Positions 26,244 to 36,123 are shown, counted from the stretch's first letter. The stretch is DNA of 40,877 bases from Rhodospirillaceae bacterium (GCA_002731375.1 PCBT01000054.1:128500-169376), one strand, 5' to 3'. Translations and numbers: made by a program. The notes: generated from the sequence alone by a model not told the origin.

Positions 26244-27245
26244 TTAGCTGCAGCTCTTTTTTGCCTGCAAGATTTTTGGCCAAATTTCTTCGGCCCTACC
26301 ACCAAGGGCCTTAACAAGGCTTTTTTGTGCTTGCACTCCAGCCTTGCGCCACTCGATCATTTCCGCTGCATTCGGAGTGTATACTGGTACGCCGGCCTTT
26401 TTGATCTTTCCAATTAATGCCGCCTCCGCATTGCGTATTCCCTTCCGCAAAACATTGGCGTCAGCAAATCCTTTGCGCAGCCATTTGCGTTCGTCAGCAT
26501 TTAATGTTTTCCAAACTTTCTTTGAAATTGTCAGGGTGCCAATTTGATGTGAATGCTTGGTCAAGGTGACATTCGGAGCCATTTTATGGGTGCCGACGGC
26601 AATGCCGTATACGACCGGGTAGGTCGCGCCGTTAACATTTCCGGTTTTCAGTGCCGGCGTACTGTCTACGGTTCCCAGCGGCACACCGTTGGCACCGATC
26701 GCGTCAAAAAAAGATTGCGATGCTTTGGTCGGAGCGATGCGTATCTTTTTCCCTTTCATGTCTGCGGGCGTATGCACCACTGTGCGGTTGAACAAGATCA
26801 TCTGGCCGACCTCAACCCAACCCAGCAGCACCAGACCACTTTGTTGTATCATTTCGCCGTAAATGTGTTCGACATGATTATCAAATACGCAATCTGCTTG
26901 TTCTACGCTATCCCACAAATAGGGGGCCGCTAGTAGGGCAAATTCCGGCACCACCAGCGAAGTGGCGGTATTCGACGAACCAGTCATGTCAACGCGACCG
27001 CGCACGACTTGGCGTAAAACAGTTTGCTCGTCGCCTAACTGAGAGGAGTAGAATATTTTCATTTTCAGCTGGCCAGCCGAAAATTGTTCAACTTTTTTTG
27101 CTACACCGGCAATCCATACCCCCCATGGCGTTTTCGGTGGAGCGGCGGTGGCCGCTCGTAATTCCCTGGCATTGGAGTCGCTCCCAAATGTTATGAGGCC
27201 AGCGACGACCAAGCCGATGAGGCAAAGCAAATGACGACGGTTCAT
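26244..27245 (-). CDS. dctP: TRAP transporter periplasmic substrate-binding protein (DctP family)
   Basis: A 333-residue DctP-type binding protein from the ATG at 27245, which has GGGGAG 8 bases upstream; an upstream in-frame start at 27281 is less likely. A signal peptide spans about residues 1-26 (ending NARELRAA or nearby). The TRAP-SBP pattern follows: VWIAGVAKKVEQFSAGQLKMKIFYSSQLGDEQTVLRQVVRGRVDM, the GKKIRIAPTKASQSFFDAIGANGVPLG strand with the ligand-carboxylate arginine near KIRIAP, and TKHSHQIGTLTISKKVW. It would capture an organic acid in the periplasm for dctQM. The substrate cannot be read from the sequence. Confidence 0.9.
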   Translation of the reverse strand: MNRRHLLCLIGLVVAGLITFGSDSNARELRAATAAPPKTPWGVWIAGVAKKVEQFSAGQLKMKIFYSSQLGDEQTVLRQVVRGRVDMTGSSNTATSLVVPEFALLAAPYLWDSVEQADCVFDNHVEHIYGEMIQQSGLVLLGWVEVGQMILFNRTVVHTPADMKGKKIRIAPTKASQSFFDAIGANGVPLGTVDSTPALKTGNVNGATYPVVYGIAVGTHKMAPNVTLTKHSHQIGTLTISKKVWKTLNADERKWLRKGFADANVLRKGIRNAEAALIGKIKKAGVPVYTPNAAEMIEWRKAGVQAQKSLVKALGGRAEEIWPKILQAKKSCS

Positions 27246-27339
27246 GATTTTTCTCCCCAAAATTTCCCCAACGTTAAACACTCCACCTTCAATTCTAGGG
27301 TAGCAGTATGCCTATGGCAATCCATCTAAACCGGATCGA

Positions 27340-27591
27340 TCAGGCGCTATTGAATTTGTTGATCATACCGTCCCAGACGGGCACTAGATCCATCAGTCCA
27401 TCCCACCAAGCCTGATCGCGACGAGCATCGAAATCCGATAGTTTGACACCTTGCTGCTCGACCCACGTGGAGTAGCCCAGATTAAAAATCCGCTCATGTA
27501 AGGCGCGATCCAGTTCGATCACATGATCCGTTATCGCACCTAACATATGGCGACCATAGATTTCCTCTGCGATTAGAGCATCGAATCCGCC
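27340..27591 (-). pseudogene. C-terminal fragment of a PLP-dependent (threonine-synthase-like) enzyme
   Basis: A frame from after a TGA at 27592-27594 to the stop at 27340 encodes about 83 residues, including HMLGAITDHVIELDRALHER, FNLGYSTWVEQQGVKLSDFD, DQAWWDGL and PVWDGMINKFN. I recognise the pattern H-N-L-x-Y-x-T-W-V-E-Q-Q-G ... W-D-x-x-I-x-x-F-N as the C-terminal end of a group of PLP-dependent lyases related to threonine synthase. Everything before it, including the PLP lysine, is missing, and the preceding DNA is AT-rich with a near-perfect 15-bp palindrome at 27613-27627. A short functional protein from the ATG at 27546 is possible but less likely. Confidence 0.5.
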
Positions 27592-27826
27592 TCATATTTT
27601 TTGATTTATGATTCAATAAATTATTGATCCGTTTGGATTTTGACGCGGTAAAAGCGACCATATTACCGAAAGTTGAGAAATAGCGGACTAAGGTACGATG
27701 CCAAGCGAGGCACCGGAGACAGCGCAGCGTTTTCACACAACCAAGACCCACGGCGGACATAACAATAGTCCCAATGTTGCTTCTCGAATTGCTCAACTAT
27801 GGGAGCAAAAATTGTATGTTCACCAA

Positions 27827-28237
27827 TCAAATATGACTGTCGCGGATTTGTGCTTCGAATCCACTTCGGTCCTTCTTTATTTTGTTGAAGACGGTTCTAA
27901 CAGCAAAGGGTCGGTCATCATATTTTCCGCTCCAGAAAACGATCTCCAAAACTATTGGCGCCAGATCAAGACCTTTTCCCGTCAGTGAGTAAATATAGCT
28001 CCGACGGTTATCGGGGTTGGGAGCCTTTGCAATAATGCCTTCAACTTGCAGGTGCTTCAGACGATCCGCGAGGATGTTTGTGGCAATGCCTTCTTCCATT
28101 TCGAGAAACTCATTGTAGGTTTTTTTGCCTCTCAGCATTATTTCCCGAATAATTACAAAACTCCACCGGTCGCCGAACGTATCGAGACCGAAAGCGACAG
28201 GACAGCCGCTCTGGCGTTTTTTGTCGTCGTTTCTCAT
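27827..28237 (-). CDS. HxlR-family winged-helix transcriptional regulator
   Basis: A 136-residue HxlR/YodB-type DNA-binding protein. The N-terminal Cys12 in SGCPVAFGLDTFGDRW is the position of the redox- or quinone-sensing cysteine in several relatives. The winged helix follows: LRGKKTYNEFLEMEEGIATNILADRLKHLQ with the recognition helix, and NPDNRRSYIYSLTGKGLDL as the wing. It is divergent from the MATE efflux gene across 116 bases that contain a perfect 17-bp palindrome, suggesting it regulates itself and the pump. Confidence 0.92.
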   Translation of the reverse strand: MRNDDKKRQSGCPVAFGLDTFGDRWSFVIIREIMLRGKKTYNEFLEMEEGIATNILADRLKHLQVEGIIAKAPNPDNRRSYIYSLTGKGLDLAPIVLEIVFWSGKYDDRPFAVRTVFNKIKKDRSGFEAQIRDSHI

Positions 28238-28278
28238 TTCAATCTTCCAGTAAGTAATTCTAACAATTTAAATATTTC

Positions 28279-28295
28279 ACTTGCTAATAGCAAGT
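28279..28295. promoter_or_regulatory. Palindromic operator candidate, ACTTGCT-N3-AGCAAGT
   Basis: A perfect 7-bp inverted repeat (28279-28285 and 28289-28295) with the 3-base spacer AAT lies in the divergent intergenic region, 42 bases upstream of the hxlR ATG and 59 bases upstream of the MATE ATG. Dimeric HxlR proteins bind such short-spaced palindromes. No other protein candidate is encoded nearby. Confidence 0.6.
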
Positions 28296-28353
28296 TTATT
28301 TCCTAAACAGACTTTAACTGGTTAAAAACAAGTTATTGAACGAAAATGCCCAC

Positions 28354-29697
28354 ATGACCCCGCGTGAACGCATCCTGAACGACCGCCCCTTTTCCGCCCT
28401 TTGGCGGCTGGCTCTGCCAAACATGATTGCCAGCTTTACCCAGTCGCTGATGCTGGTGGCCGAGGGTTGGTACATAGGCGGCCTGGGCGGGCAGGCTCTG
28501 GCCGGAATTGCGTTGGTGTTTCCATTATTAATGCTGACGTTGATGCTGGCATCAGGTGCGATGGGCGGGGCCGTGGGCGGCGCCATGGCGCGTGCAGTTG
28601 GTGCCGACGACATGCCTCAGGCGAATGCGGTTCTACGATTGGCAATTTTGTTTGCACTGGTTATCGGTGGCTTGAATGGGTTGTTGCTTATCCTGTTCGG
28701 CCGGCAGATTTTTATTGCGATGGGGAGCGATGGCGCGATTTTGCAGTTCGCTGAAGAATATTCGGCCGTTTTGTTTCCGGGCATCGTCCTATTATGGCTG
28801 ACCAACATGGCGGCCGCCGCGATGCGTGGTACCGGGCACATGATCCAGCCTGCCATCGGGCTTGCCCTGGTGGTCGTGGTTCATTTCGCCCTGGTCGCAG
28901 GTCAGCGCGCAATGGGCTATCCATTGGGCGTAGTCGGTGGGGCTTGGGCACTCATTGGGGCCTTTAGCGCTGGATTAGTTTATTTCGTGGTTGTGCTGGC
29001 CCGACCCGGACGCGCCATTCGCCTGACCCTGCGCGGCTGGACCGGAAGGATTGGAGGCAGGCGGATTCTGGGGGTGGGCCTGCTGGCGGGGTCTCAGTCG
29101 TTCCTGACGATCATCTATACGATGTTGGCCGCCGCTGTTTTTGCCCGGATGGGCGCAGACTGGCTGGCCGGATACGGAATTGGAGCACGCCTGGAGATGT
29201 TCGTCGTACCGTTCGTCTTCGGGATCGGTGGCGCCTCTATGGTTGCGACCGGGACGTTGCTGGGCGCAGGCCGTCGGGCGGATGCGATCCGGATGGGCTG
29301 GATGGCGGCCTATTGGGCGGCGGCGATTCTGGGGGTAGTCGGCACGGTATTGGCGATCTGGCCTGGTCTTTGGACGGGGATGTTCACTGATGATCCAGCG
29401 ATCCAGGCCGCGGCAGCGGCCTACCTGCTGCGGATTGGCCCGCTCTACGCCTTCTTTGCCCTGGGGCTCTGCCTCTATCTTGCCAGCCAGGGGATGGAAA
29501 CGCTGACCGTGCCGGTGATCGGCGCCATCCTGCGATTATTAGTAGTGGCCGCCGGCTTTGGCGTTCTGTCGCTTGCTGATGCGCTGACGCCCGAGAACGC
29601 CCTGATCGTCATCGCGATCTCGATGGCCATCTATGGCGGCTCGGTAGCGTTGGGCCTGCGCGCCGGCCATGGTCTCTCAAGCGGTACGAGTAGGTAA
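28354..29697 (+). CDS. MATE-family multidrug/toxin efflux transporter
   Basis: A 447-residue integral membrane protein with about 12 hydrophobic segments. The MATE halves are seen in LALPNMIASFTQSLMLVAEGWYIGGLGGQALAGIALVFPLLMLT and in the second half GVGLLAGSQSFLTIIYTMLAAAVFARMGADWLAGYGIGARLEMF. Such pumps export cations, drugs or metabolites using H+ or Na+ gradients. I place the start at ATG 28354; an in-frame TTG at 28336 would add 6 residues, and neither has a strong ribosome site. GC-rich composition returns at this gene. It is divergent from the HxlR gene. Confidence 0.9.
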   Translation: MTPRERILNDRPFSALWRLALPNMIASFTQSLMLVAEGWYIGGLGGQALAGIALVFPLLMLTLMLASGAMGGAVGGAMARAVGADDMPQANAVLRLAILFALVIGGLNGLLLILFGRQIFIAMGSDGAILQFAEEYSAVLFPGIVLLWLTNMAAAAMRGTGHMIQPAIGLALVVVVHFALVAGQRAMGYPLGVVGGAWALIGAFSAGLVYFVVVLARPGRAIRLTLRGWTGRIGGRRILGVGLLAGSQSFLTIIYTMLAAAVFARMGADWLAGYGIGARLEMFVVPFVFGIGGASMVATGTLLGAGRRADAIRMGWMAAYWAAAILGVVGTVLAIWPGLWTGMFTDDPAIQAAAAAYLLRIGPLYAFFALGLCLYLASQGMETLTVPVIGAILRLLVVAAGFGVLSLADALTPENALIVIAISMAIYGGSVALGLRAGHGLSSGTSR

Positions 29698-29883
29698 GAG
29701 CGTAATGGCGCGAATGGCGGCCAAAGTTGTCTTCACTACGGGCGGCGGCTTTGGGCGCCTGAGAACGGCCCAGGGGCCCGGCCCACGGACACTGGAAGGC
29801 AAGGCGCGGGCCGGCGGCATGGACATCCCAAACTGGCCCCGGCGAACCGCTATATCCGCAGGCTCATAATTGGTTATACTCGT

Positions 29884-29899
29884 CCCCAATATGTTGGGG
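29884..29899 (+). promoter_or_regulatory. Small hairpin overlapping the ribosome site of the UMF1 transporter gene
   Basis: CCCCAA (29884-29889) is exactly complementary to TTGGGG (29894-29899) with a 4-base loop. The second arm is the G-rich block that would serve as ribosome site for the ATG at 29906, so pairing would hide it. This could be a simple translational switch or chance. Confidence 0.35.
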
Positions 29900-29905
29900 G
29901 TGAGG

Positions 29906-31339
29906 ATGACAGCGCACGACGTTCGGCATGAGAATGGGCGAGACGATGATCTGACCGTTACCGGTATGGCGCCGGCGACGCGCCGCGCCCAGTATAGCTG
30001 GGCCCTGTTCGATTGGGCTAACCAGCCCTATTTCACCCTGGTCACGACCTTTATTTTCGCGCCCTATTTCACCTCGCATGTGGTCGGCAACGCCATTCGT
30101 GGGCAAGAGCTGTGGGGCTATGGTCAGGCCGCAGCGGGGTTGTGCATTGCACTGCTTAGCCCGGTGATGGGTGCCATGGCGGACGCCAGCGGGCGGCGTA
30201 AGCCGTGGATACTCGGGTTTCAGGCGTTGTGCGTGGTTGCTTGCGCCGGTCTGTGGCTGGCCCTGCCGGGCGCCGCCGACAGGGACCTGATGCTGATATT
30301 GGGGTTGATTGTGCTGGCCAGCGTGGGCGCGGAATTCGCCACCGTGTTCAACAATGCCATGCTGCCGGGTCTGGTGTCCCGGGCCCGCCTGGGCCGCCTG
30401 TCCGGTTATGCCTGGGCCCTGGGATATTTGGGTGGGTTGGTTTCCCTGGGTTTTGTGCTGGGTGGTTTCAGCCTGCCGGAGGTACCCTTGTTTGGCCTCG
30501 ACAAGGCGAGCCATGAACATGACCGCATGGTCGGGCCATTATCGGCGATATGGATGGTGATCTTCATCGTGCCGCTGCTGATTTTCACGCCCGACGCCCC
30601 GCCCAGTGGATTGAGCCCCGCCAAGGCGGCGCGCCAAGGCTTGCGTCAGTTGGGGGGGACGTTGAAATCTCTGCGCCATTACCGCAATGTCATGCTGTTT
30701 CTGATCGCGCGGATGATCTACTTCGACGGTCTGTCCGCGATCTTTGCCTTTGGCGGTATTTATGCGGCCGGAATTTTTGGCTGGAGCACGACCAACCTTG
30801 GTGTGTTCGGGATTATCCTGATCATCTTTGCAGCTCTTGGCGCCATGGTGGGCGGTTGGCTGGATGACCGCATCGGCTCGAAACGGACGATACTGCTGGC
30901 TGTAGCCGGCTTGATCATTGCCACCCTGGGCATCGTTTCCATCACGGTGGATGGCCTGGGAACCGAAGGGCGCCAGGATACTGTGCTGTACTTCATCCAA
31001 TATCAGGTAGTCGCCTCGGGGGAAGGGATGTTCACCACCCGGGCTGAGCAGATCTTCCTGCTCTTTGGCATTATGGTCGGTATGTTCGGCGGCCCGGCCC
31101 AGGCCGCTTCCCGCACCATGGTCTCGCGCCTGGTGCCGGTGGAGAAGATCGGCGAGTTCTACGGCCTTTACGCCCTGTCGGGCAAGGCCACCGCCTTCAT
31201 CGCACCCCTGGTAGTCGCCCTGATCACCGGTATGTTGCAAAGCCAGCGGGCGGGTATTGCTGCCATCGTGGTATTTCTGGCCCTGGGCCTATTGCTGATG
31301 CTGCCCGTGCGCGAGGAGCGCGCCAAACGTCCCTCCTAG
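29906..31339 (+). CDS. MFS transporter of the UMF1 (Atg22-like) family
   Basis: A membrane protein of 477 residues from the ATG at 29906 (a TTG at 29870 or ATG at 29891 could add 5-12 residues). The UMF1 opening [29 protein letters not shown] and the loop [22 protein letters not shown] are typical, followed by an [23 protein letters not shown] second-half motif A and [38 protein letters not shown]. Function of bacterial members is largely unknown. The last codon shares the CTAG bases with the stop of the convergent purH. Confidence 0.88.
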   Translation: MTAHDVRHENGRDDDLTVTGMAPATRRAQYSWALFDWANQPYFTLVTTFIFAPYFTSHVVGNAIRGQELWGYGQAAAGLCIALLSPVMGAMADASGRRKPWILGFQALCVVACAGLWLALPGAADRDLMLILGLIVLASVGAEFATVFNNAMLPGLVSRARLGRLSGYAWALGYLGGLVSLGFVLGGFSLPEVPLFGLDKASHEHDRMVGPLSAIWMVIFIVPLLIFTPDAPPSGLSPAKAARQGLRQLGGTLKSLRHYRNVMLFLIARMIYFDGLSAIFAFGGIYAAGIFGWSTTNLGVFGIILIIFAALGAMVGGWLDDRIGSKRTILLAVAGLIIATLGIVSITVDGLGTEGRQDTVLYFIQYQVVASGEGMFTTRAEQIFLLFGIMVGMFGGPAQAASRTMVSRLVPVEKIGEFYGLYALSGKATAFIAPLVVALITGMLQSQRAGIAAIVVFLALGLLLMLPVREERAKRPS

Positions 31340-32937
31340 TGGCGGAAGTGGCGCATGCCGGTCAGCACCATGGCCAGGCCGGCCTCGTCGGCGGCGGCGA
31401 TGACATCCTTGTCGCGCATGGAGCCGCCCGGCTGGATCACCGCCGTCGCGCCAGCCTCGGCTGCCGCCAACAGTCCGTCGGCAAAGGGGAAGAACGCATC
31501 CGAGGCGACCACCGATCCCTTGGTCAAGGGCTCGAGTACACCCGCCGCCTCCGCCGCGTCTTCCGACTTGCGGGCCGCGATGCGGGCGGAGTCCACCCGG
31601 CTCATCTGGCCCGCGCCAATGCCCACCGTGGCGCCATCCTTGACGTAGATGATGGCGTTGGATTTGACATGTTTACAGATCCGGAAAGCCAGCAATAAAT
31701 CAGCCATTTCCTGCGCGCTGGGCTGGCGTTTGGTCACTACCTCGACATCGCCGGCGCCAATGCGGCCGGCATCACGGGATTGCAGCAAATAGCCGCCAGC
31801 CAGGCTTTTCAGTGTCATGCCGCCGGCGCCGGCATCGGGCAGACCACCCGTCAACAGCAGACGCAGGTTCTTCTTGGCGCTGATCGCCGCGATGGCGGCT
31901 TCATTGGCGTCGGGCGCTATGATGACCTCGGTAAAGATCTCCACCATGGCTTCCGCCGCCGCGCCATCGAGGGTGCGGTTCATGGCAATGATGCCGCCAA
32001 AGGCACTGACCGGATCGCAGCGTAGGGCCTTTTGATAGGCATCTAGCAAATCCGTCCCCACCGCGACGCCGCAGGGATTGGCATGTTTAATGATGGCGAC
32101 GGCGGCTTCCTCCTGGTCGAATTCTCCGACCAGCTCAAACGCTGCATCCGTGTCGTTCAGATTGTTATAGCTCAGCTCCTTACCCTGTAGCTGCCGCGCC
32201 GTGGCGACGCCGCGCCGGGCACTGCCGGAGGTGTAGAAGGCGGCGGCCTGATGGGGGTTTTCGCCATAGCGCAGATCTGATTGCTTTTCCACCGCCACTA
32301 CCAGGCGGTTGGGGAAGGTCTCACCCTGCTGGCCCGCGAACCAGGTCGATATCGCCCCGTCATAGCTGCCGGTCCGGGCATAGGCCTTGGCTGCCAACCC
32401 TTGGCGCAAGGCGCGGTCTGTGGCGCCGTCGTTCGCCGCCATGGCTTCGATCACGCTGGCATAGTCGCCAGGAGCGGTCAGTACCGCCACATGGGCATGG
32501 TTCTTGGCCGCCGAACGGATCATGGCCGGCCCGCCAATGTCGATATTTTCGATGCAGGTCTCGAAATCCGCGCCCTTGGCTACCGTCGCCTCGAACGGAT
32601 ACAGGTTTACCGCCACCAAATCGATGGCGCCAATATCATGATCGGTCATGGCCTTGGCGTGTTCGAGATTGTCACGCAGCGCCAATATGCCGCCATGCAC
32701 GGCCGGATGCAGGGTTTTGACCCGGCCGTCCATCATCTCTGGAAAGCCGGTATGGTCGCTGACTTCCTTGACCGGAATGCCGGCCTCGGCCAGGGCGCGG
32801 GCGGTGCCGCCCGTGGACACGATTTCAACCCCGTAATCGGCCAGGGCGCGGCCAAATTCCAGCAGTCCGTCCTTGTCGGAAACGGAAATGAGGGCTCGTT
32901 TGATGACAACTAGATCGTTCGCCGGCGCTGTCGACAT
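31336..32937 (-). CDS. purH: Bifunctional AICAR transformylase / IMP cyclohydrolase
   Basis: A 533-residue enzyme for the last two steps of purine synthesis. The N-terminal MGS-like IMP cyclohydrolase domain (about 8-150) has [29 protein letters not shown] and [16 protein letters not shown]. The C-terminal transformylase domain carries [14 protein letters not shown], the catalytic Lys-His in [11 protein letters not shown] and [29 protein letters not shown], ending [31 protein letters not shown]. It overlaps the convergent UMF1 gene by 4 bases. Confidence 0.96.
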   Translation of the reverse strand: MSTAPANDLVVIKRALISVSDKDGLLEFGRALADYGVEIVSTGGTARALAEAGIPVKEVSDHTGFPEMMDGRVKTLHPAVHGGILALRDNLEHAKAMTDHDIGAIDLVAVNLYPFEATVAKGADFETCIENIDIGGPAMIRSAAKNHAHVAVLTAPGDYASVIEAMAANDGATDRALRQGLAAKAYARTGSYDGAISTWFAGQQGETFPNRLVVAVEKQSDLRYGENPHQAAAFYTSGSARRGVATARQLQGKELSYNNLNDTDAAFELVGEFDQEEAAVAIIKHANPCGVAVGTDLLDAYQKALRCDPVSAFGGIIAMNRTLDGAAAEAMVEIFTEVIIAPDANEAAIAAISAKKNLRLLLTGGLPDAGAGGMTLKSLAGGYLLQSRDAGRIGAGDVEVVTKRQPSAQEMADLLLAFRICKHVKSNAIIYVKDGATVGIGAGQMSRVDSARIAARKSEDAAEAAGVLEPLTKGSVVASDAFFPFADGLLAAAEAGATAVIQPGGSMRDKDVIAAADEAGLAMVLTGMRHFRH

Positions 32938-33022
32938 CGTTTACTCCTGTCGCGGTAGGTACACTCTGAGAAATCTGACCGGCGCTATAGCATGGCTTGT
33001 TATGGCTGCCAAAGGGTCGGTA

Positions 33023-34969
33023 CTATTCCGCCTGCGCTGCGGCCTTCGGCGCCATGCGGCCGTTTGGGCTGGCCTGCATTTCGGGCACCAGGTGGCGAAT
33101 CAGGGCAAGGGTCTGTTCCGTATCCCGTGCCGCCGCCGCACCGGCCAGTTTATCGACCTGTGCCGTCAGCAATTCATGGTCGATTACCCGCGGTGCTGCC
33201 AGATTGACACCGGCGAGATGGGTTGGCTGCGGTGCCTCGCCATCGTGTAGCAGTTCCTCGTACAGCTTTTCGCCGGGCCGCAGGCCGGTAAAGGCGATGG
33301 CAATATCGACATCCGGCGTCAGCCCGGCCAGGCGGATCATCTGCCGAGCCAGATCCAGAATGCGCACCGGTTTGCCCATGTCGAGGACAAAAATCTTGCC
33401 GCCTTCATCTCCCGTCGGCACGGCAGCGGTGGCTTGCAAGACCAACTCCACCGCTTCCCGCATGGTCATGAAATAGCGGGTAACTTCAGGGTCGGTCACG
33501 GTCAAGGGTCCGCCGCGGGCCAGCTGTCGTTGGAACAAAGGCACCACGGAGCCGGTGGAGCCTAGAACATTGCCGAAGCGTACTGTGACGAAGCGGCAAG
33601 CGGAGGATGACAGGCTCAAACCCTGGCAGATCATTTCGGCGATACGTTTCGAGGCGCCCATGACGGAGGTTGGATTGACCGCCTTGTCGGTGGATATCTG
33701 CACCATCACCTTGACCTCCGCCGCAAGGCAGGCCCGCGCCACGTTGGCGGTGCCCATGACGTTGGTCAGCACCCCCTCGTTGGGGTTTTCCTCCACCATG
33801 GGCACGTGCTTGAAGGCGGCGGCATGAAATACCAGATCGGGCTTTTCCCTGGCGAACACCACACCTAGGCGTCCGCCATCGCGGACATCGCCCAGGATGG
33901 CGCGGCGGGACAATTCCGGCCAGCTTTCTCCGAATTCCAGATCGATCCGGTAAAGCGCATGTTCGCCGTTATCCAATAGCGAAAGGTGCGCAGGGGCGTG
34001 AGCCGCGACCTGGCGCGCCAGTTCCGAGCCGATGGTGCCCCCCGCGCCCGTGATCAACACCCGCCGGCCCGAAATCAGGGCCCGCATGGCGTTGCGGTCC
34101 AACACTTGTTGCGGACGGCCCAGCAGATCCTCGACCTCCACCGGTTGCAGCTCCAGATTAGTATCTTTCCTGGCGCCGCTATGGAAATCAGTGATGCGGG
34201 GCATGCGCGAGAGGCTCAGGCCGAGGTTTTCCGCCACGTCAAGCAGACCGGCGATGGTGTCGCCGTCCAGTTGCGGCCAGGTTAGGATCATGCGCTGTGG
34301 TTTGCGCCCCTTGCGGGCCAGTTCCGTGACGATGGCCTCGACTTCGTCCAGGCCGCCCAGTACGGTGACACCGCGGATATCCCGGCCGATGCGGCTGCGT
34401 TTGTGATCGACAATGCCGACCACGCGATAACTGGCTACGCGGTCCCGCGCCATGCCGCGAATGAAGGCTTCCGCTTCATCATCTGCGCCGATCAACAGCA
34501 CGGGCACCCTGCCGTCGTCGGTATGTTCGAACACTGCGCGCAGATCGCCGTCCTTGGAAAAGCGGTACAACAGGCGCGAGGCCGAGAGGAAGACCACCAG
34601 CATCGGCCAATTCAGGAACATCGCGCTGCGCGGAAAATTGGCCAGGCGGTCCAGTACGAACATCACCGGCAAATAGATCAGGATCGCCAGGGTCACCGCC
34701 TTGACGATGGCGATCAGGTCGGACAACGAGGCGTAATGCCAAATCCCCCGGTACAGGCCCATGCGCCAGAAAACCAAGGCGCAGATAACGGTGAAAATAG
34801 CCGTGCCATGCCACAGAAAAAAAAGATCTTGCGGCTTGCCATAGTTCTGATAACGGAACCAGACGGCCAGCTCGAAAGACAGTGCCGCCATGAAGACGTC
34901 GTGCACCGCCACCGTCGCGATGCGCCGGTTGATGCCTCTAATTCTCCGGGTAAGCCAACCCACGCTCAT
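33023..34969 (-). CDS. Membrane-bound nucleotide-sugar 4,6-dehydratase (CapD/WbpM family)
   Basis: A 648-residue polysaccharide-biosynthesis dehydratase. Four membrane helices lie in about 20-135, then a first nucleotide-binding-like domain (155-295), then the catalytic SDR domain with GAGGTIGSE (308-316), HAAAFKHVPMVEENP, the Ser/Thr site STDKA (426-430) and MGASKR (437-442), where Met437 replaces the usual Tyr, as in WbpM-type enzymes. These convert UDP-GlcNAc to a 4-keto-6-deoxy sugar for rare amino sugars of O-antigen or capsule. The ATG at 34969 overlaps the stop of the upstream glycosyltransferase as ATGA, implying translational coupling; an in-frame extension inside that gene is not needed. 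Confidence 0.93.
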   Translation of the reverse strand: MSVGWLTRRIRGINRRIATVAVHDVFMAALSFELAVWFRYQNYGKPQDLFFLWHGTAIFTVICALVFWRMGLYRGIWHYASLSDLIAIVKAVTLAILIYLPVMFVLDRLANFPRSAMFLNWPMLVVFLSASRLLYRFSKDGDLRAVFEHTDDGRVPVLLIGADDEAEAFIRGMARDRVASYRVVGIVDHKRSRIGRDIRGVTVLGGLDEVEAIVTELARKGRKPQRMILTWPQLDGDTIAGLLDVAENLGLSLSRMPRITDFHSGARKDTNLELQPVEVEDLLGRPQQVLDRNAMRALISGRRVLITGAGGTIGSELARQVAAHAPAHLSLLDNGEHALYRIDLEFGESWPELSRRAILGDVRDGGRLGVVFAREKPDLVFHAAAFKHVPMVEENPNEGVLTNVMGTANVARACLAAEVKVMVQISTDKAVNPTSVMGASKRIAEMICQGLSLSSSACRFVTVRFGNVLGSTGSVVPLFQRQLARGGPLTVTDPEVTRYFMTMREAVELVLQATAAVPTGDEGGKIFVLDMGKPVRILDLARQMIRLAGLTPDVDIAIAFTGLRPGEKLYEELLHDGEAPQPTHLAGVNLAAPRVIDHELLTAQVDKLAGAAAARDTEQTLALIRHLVPEMQASPNGRMAPKAAAQAE

Positions 34970-35985
34970 TCCATTCCGTCTTGCGGTTTCATTCTGGCGA
35001 AACACCATAGCAGAAACGCCACCGTCCCGCCGCCCAGGATCAGGGCCAGCCATTGATTTCCGTCCAGTACGGTCCACAGGGCGATGGCAATCAACAACAT
35101 ATTGCAGGCCAGGATCATCAGCGCGATACGGCTGTGGTCGCCGCAGGCCAGCGCGGCATGCTGATAGAAGTGGCTGCGGTGGGCCTGCCAGAATTTTTCA
35201 CCCCGCACCATGCGGCGCAGCAAAGTCCAGGTGGCATCGGCCAGATAATACAGGCACAGCAACAGCGCCGGCAGCCAGTGCCCCGCCGCCGCCAGGGACA
35301 GCAGCAGCCAGCCCAATAGAAAGCCCAGGCCCACGCTGCCCACATCGCCAAGGAAAATCCTGGCCGGGCGCCAGTTTAAAAAGCCAAAGCCGATAACGGC
35401 GCCGGCGGCAATCGCCGAAAGGGGCCCCAGTTCGCCAGCCTGGCCGCTAATCTGGGTGATCAGCACGATGCCCAGCCCGATGCTGCCCCCTTCCACCGCC
35501 GTGATGCCGTCGATGCCGTCCATGAAATTGAACAAATTAAGGAACCACAGCCAGCAAAAGCCCGCCGCCAGGCGGTCCGCCGCGGGCGGCAGTAGACCCT
35601 GAAAGACCGGGCTGTCGGGCAATGCTAGGCAACCCAGGGCCACGGCCAGAAGCTGCATCATCAACCTTTGCAGGGTAGGCAGGCCGCGCAGATCGTCGAG
35701 AAAGGAAAATCCGGCCAGGCCGGCGGCCAGCAATGCAATAGTGGTGATATTGAACGAATCGCCCAGCTTCCCCGGCGCCAGCCAGGCCAGTGCGCACCAG
35801 GCCGCGATGATCACGGCCATCACGGCGATGCCGCCGCCGCGCGGCACTGTGCCGGCGTGGCTGGAGCGTTCATTGGCATGATCCAGGATGGCGCGGACGG
35901 TCAGCAGGCGCAGTACTGCGCCCGTGGCCAAATAGGCCGAGATGCAGGCGCCGAGGCCCAGGCCGATATGGAGGCTCCAAGACAT
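34966..35985 (-). CDS. Undecaprenyl-phosphate sugar-1-phosphate transferase (WecA/MraY-like, GT family 4)
   Basis: A 339-residue polytopic protein with about ten hydrophobic segments. The catalytic aspartate motif FSFLDDLRGLP, NFMDGIDGI with a following polar segment, and GDVGSVGLGFLLGW are the shared features of polyisoprenyl-phosphate N-acetylhexosamine-1-phosphate transferases. Such enzymes start glycan assembly on undecaprenyl phosphate. It is coupled (ATGA) to the 4,6-dehydratase, so its sugar may be the dehydratase product or GlcNAc. It is divergent from sqdB across 138 bases. Confidence 0.92.
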   Translation of the reverse strand: MSWSLHIGLGLGACISAYLATGAVLRLLTVRAILDHANERSSHAGTVPRGGGIAVMAVIIAAWCALAWLAPGKLGDSFNITTIALLAAGLAGFSFLDDLRGLPTLQRLMMQLLAVALGCLALPDSPVFQGLLPPAADRLAAGFCWLWFLNLFNFMDGIDGITAVEGGSIGLGIVLITQISGQAGELGPLSAIAAGAVIGFGFLNWRPARIFLGDVGSVGLGFLLGWLLLSLAAAGHWLPALLLCLYYLADATWTLLRRMVRGEKFWQAHRSHFYQHAALACGDHSRIALMILACNMLLIAIALWTVLDGNQWLALILGGGTVAFLLWCFARMKPQDGME

Positions 35986-36123
35986 CGCTGCTTATAACCT
36001 TGATTGCGGCGTCTACACCAGTGCAAGCCTTGTCAGACCGCGGTGATAATGCTACTTCCCAGCCCGCGAAACCTTGCGGTTTCAAACTCATTTCATGTGC
36101 TAATATTCCAAGGCTTCAACCTC

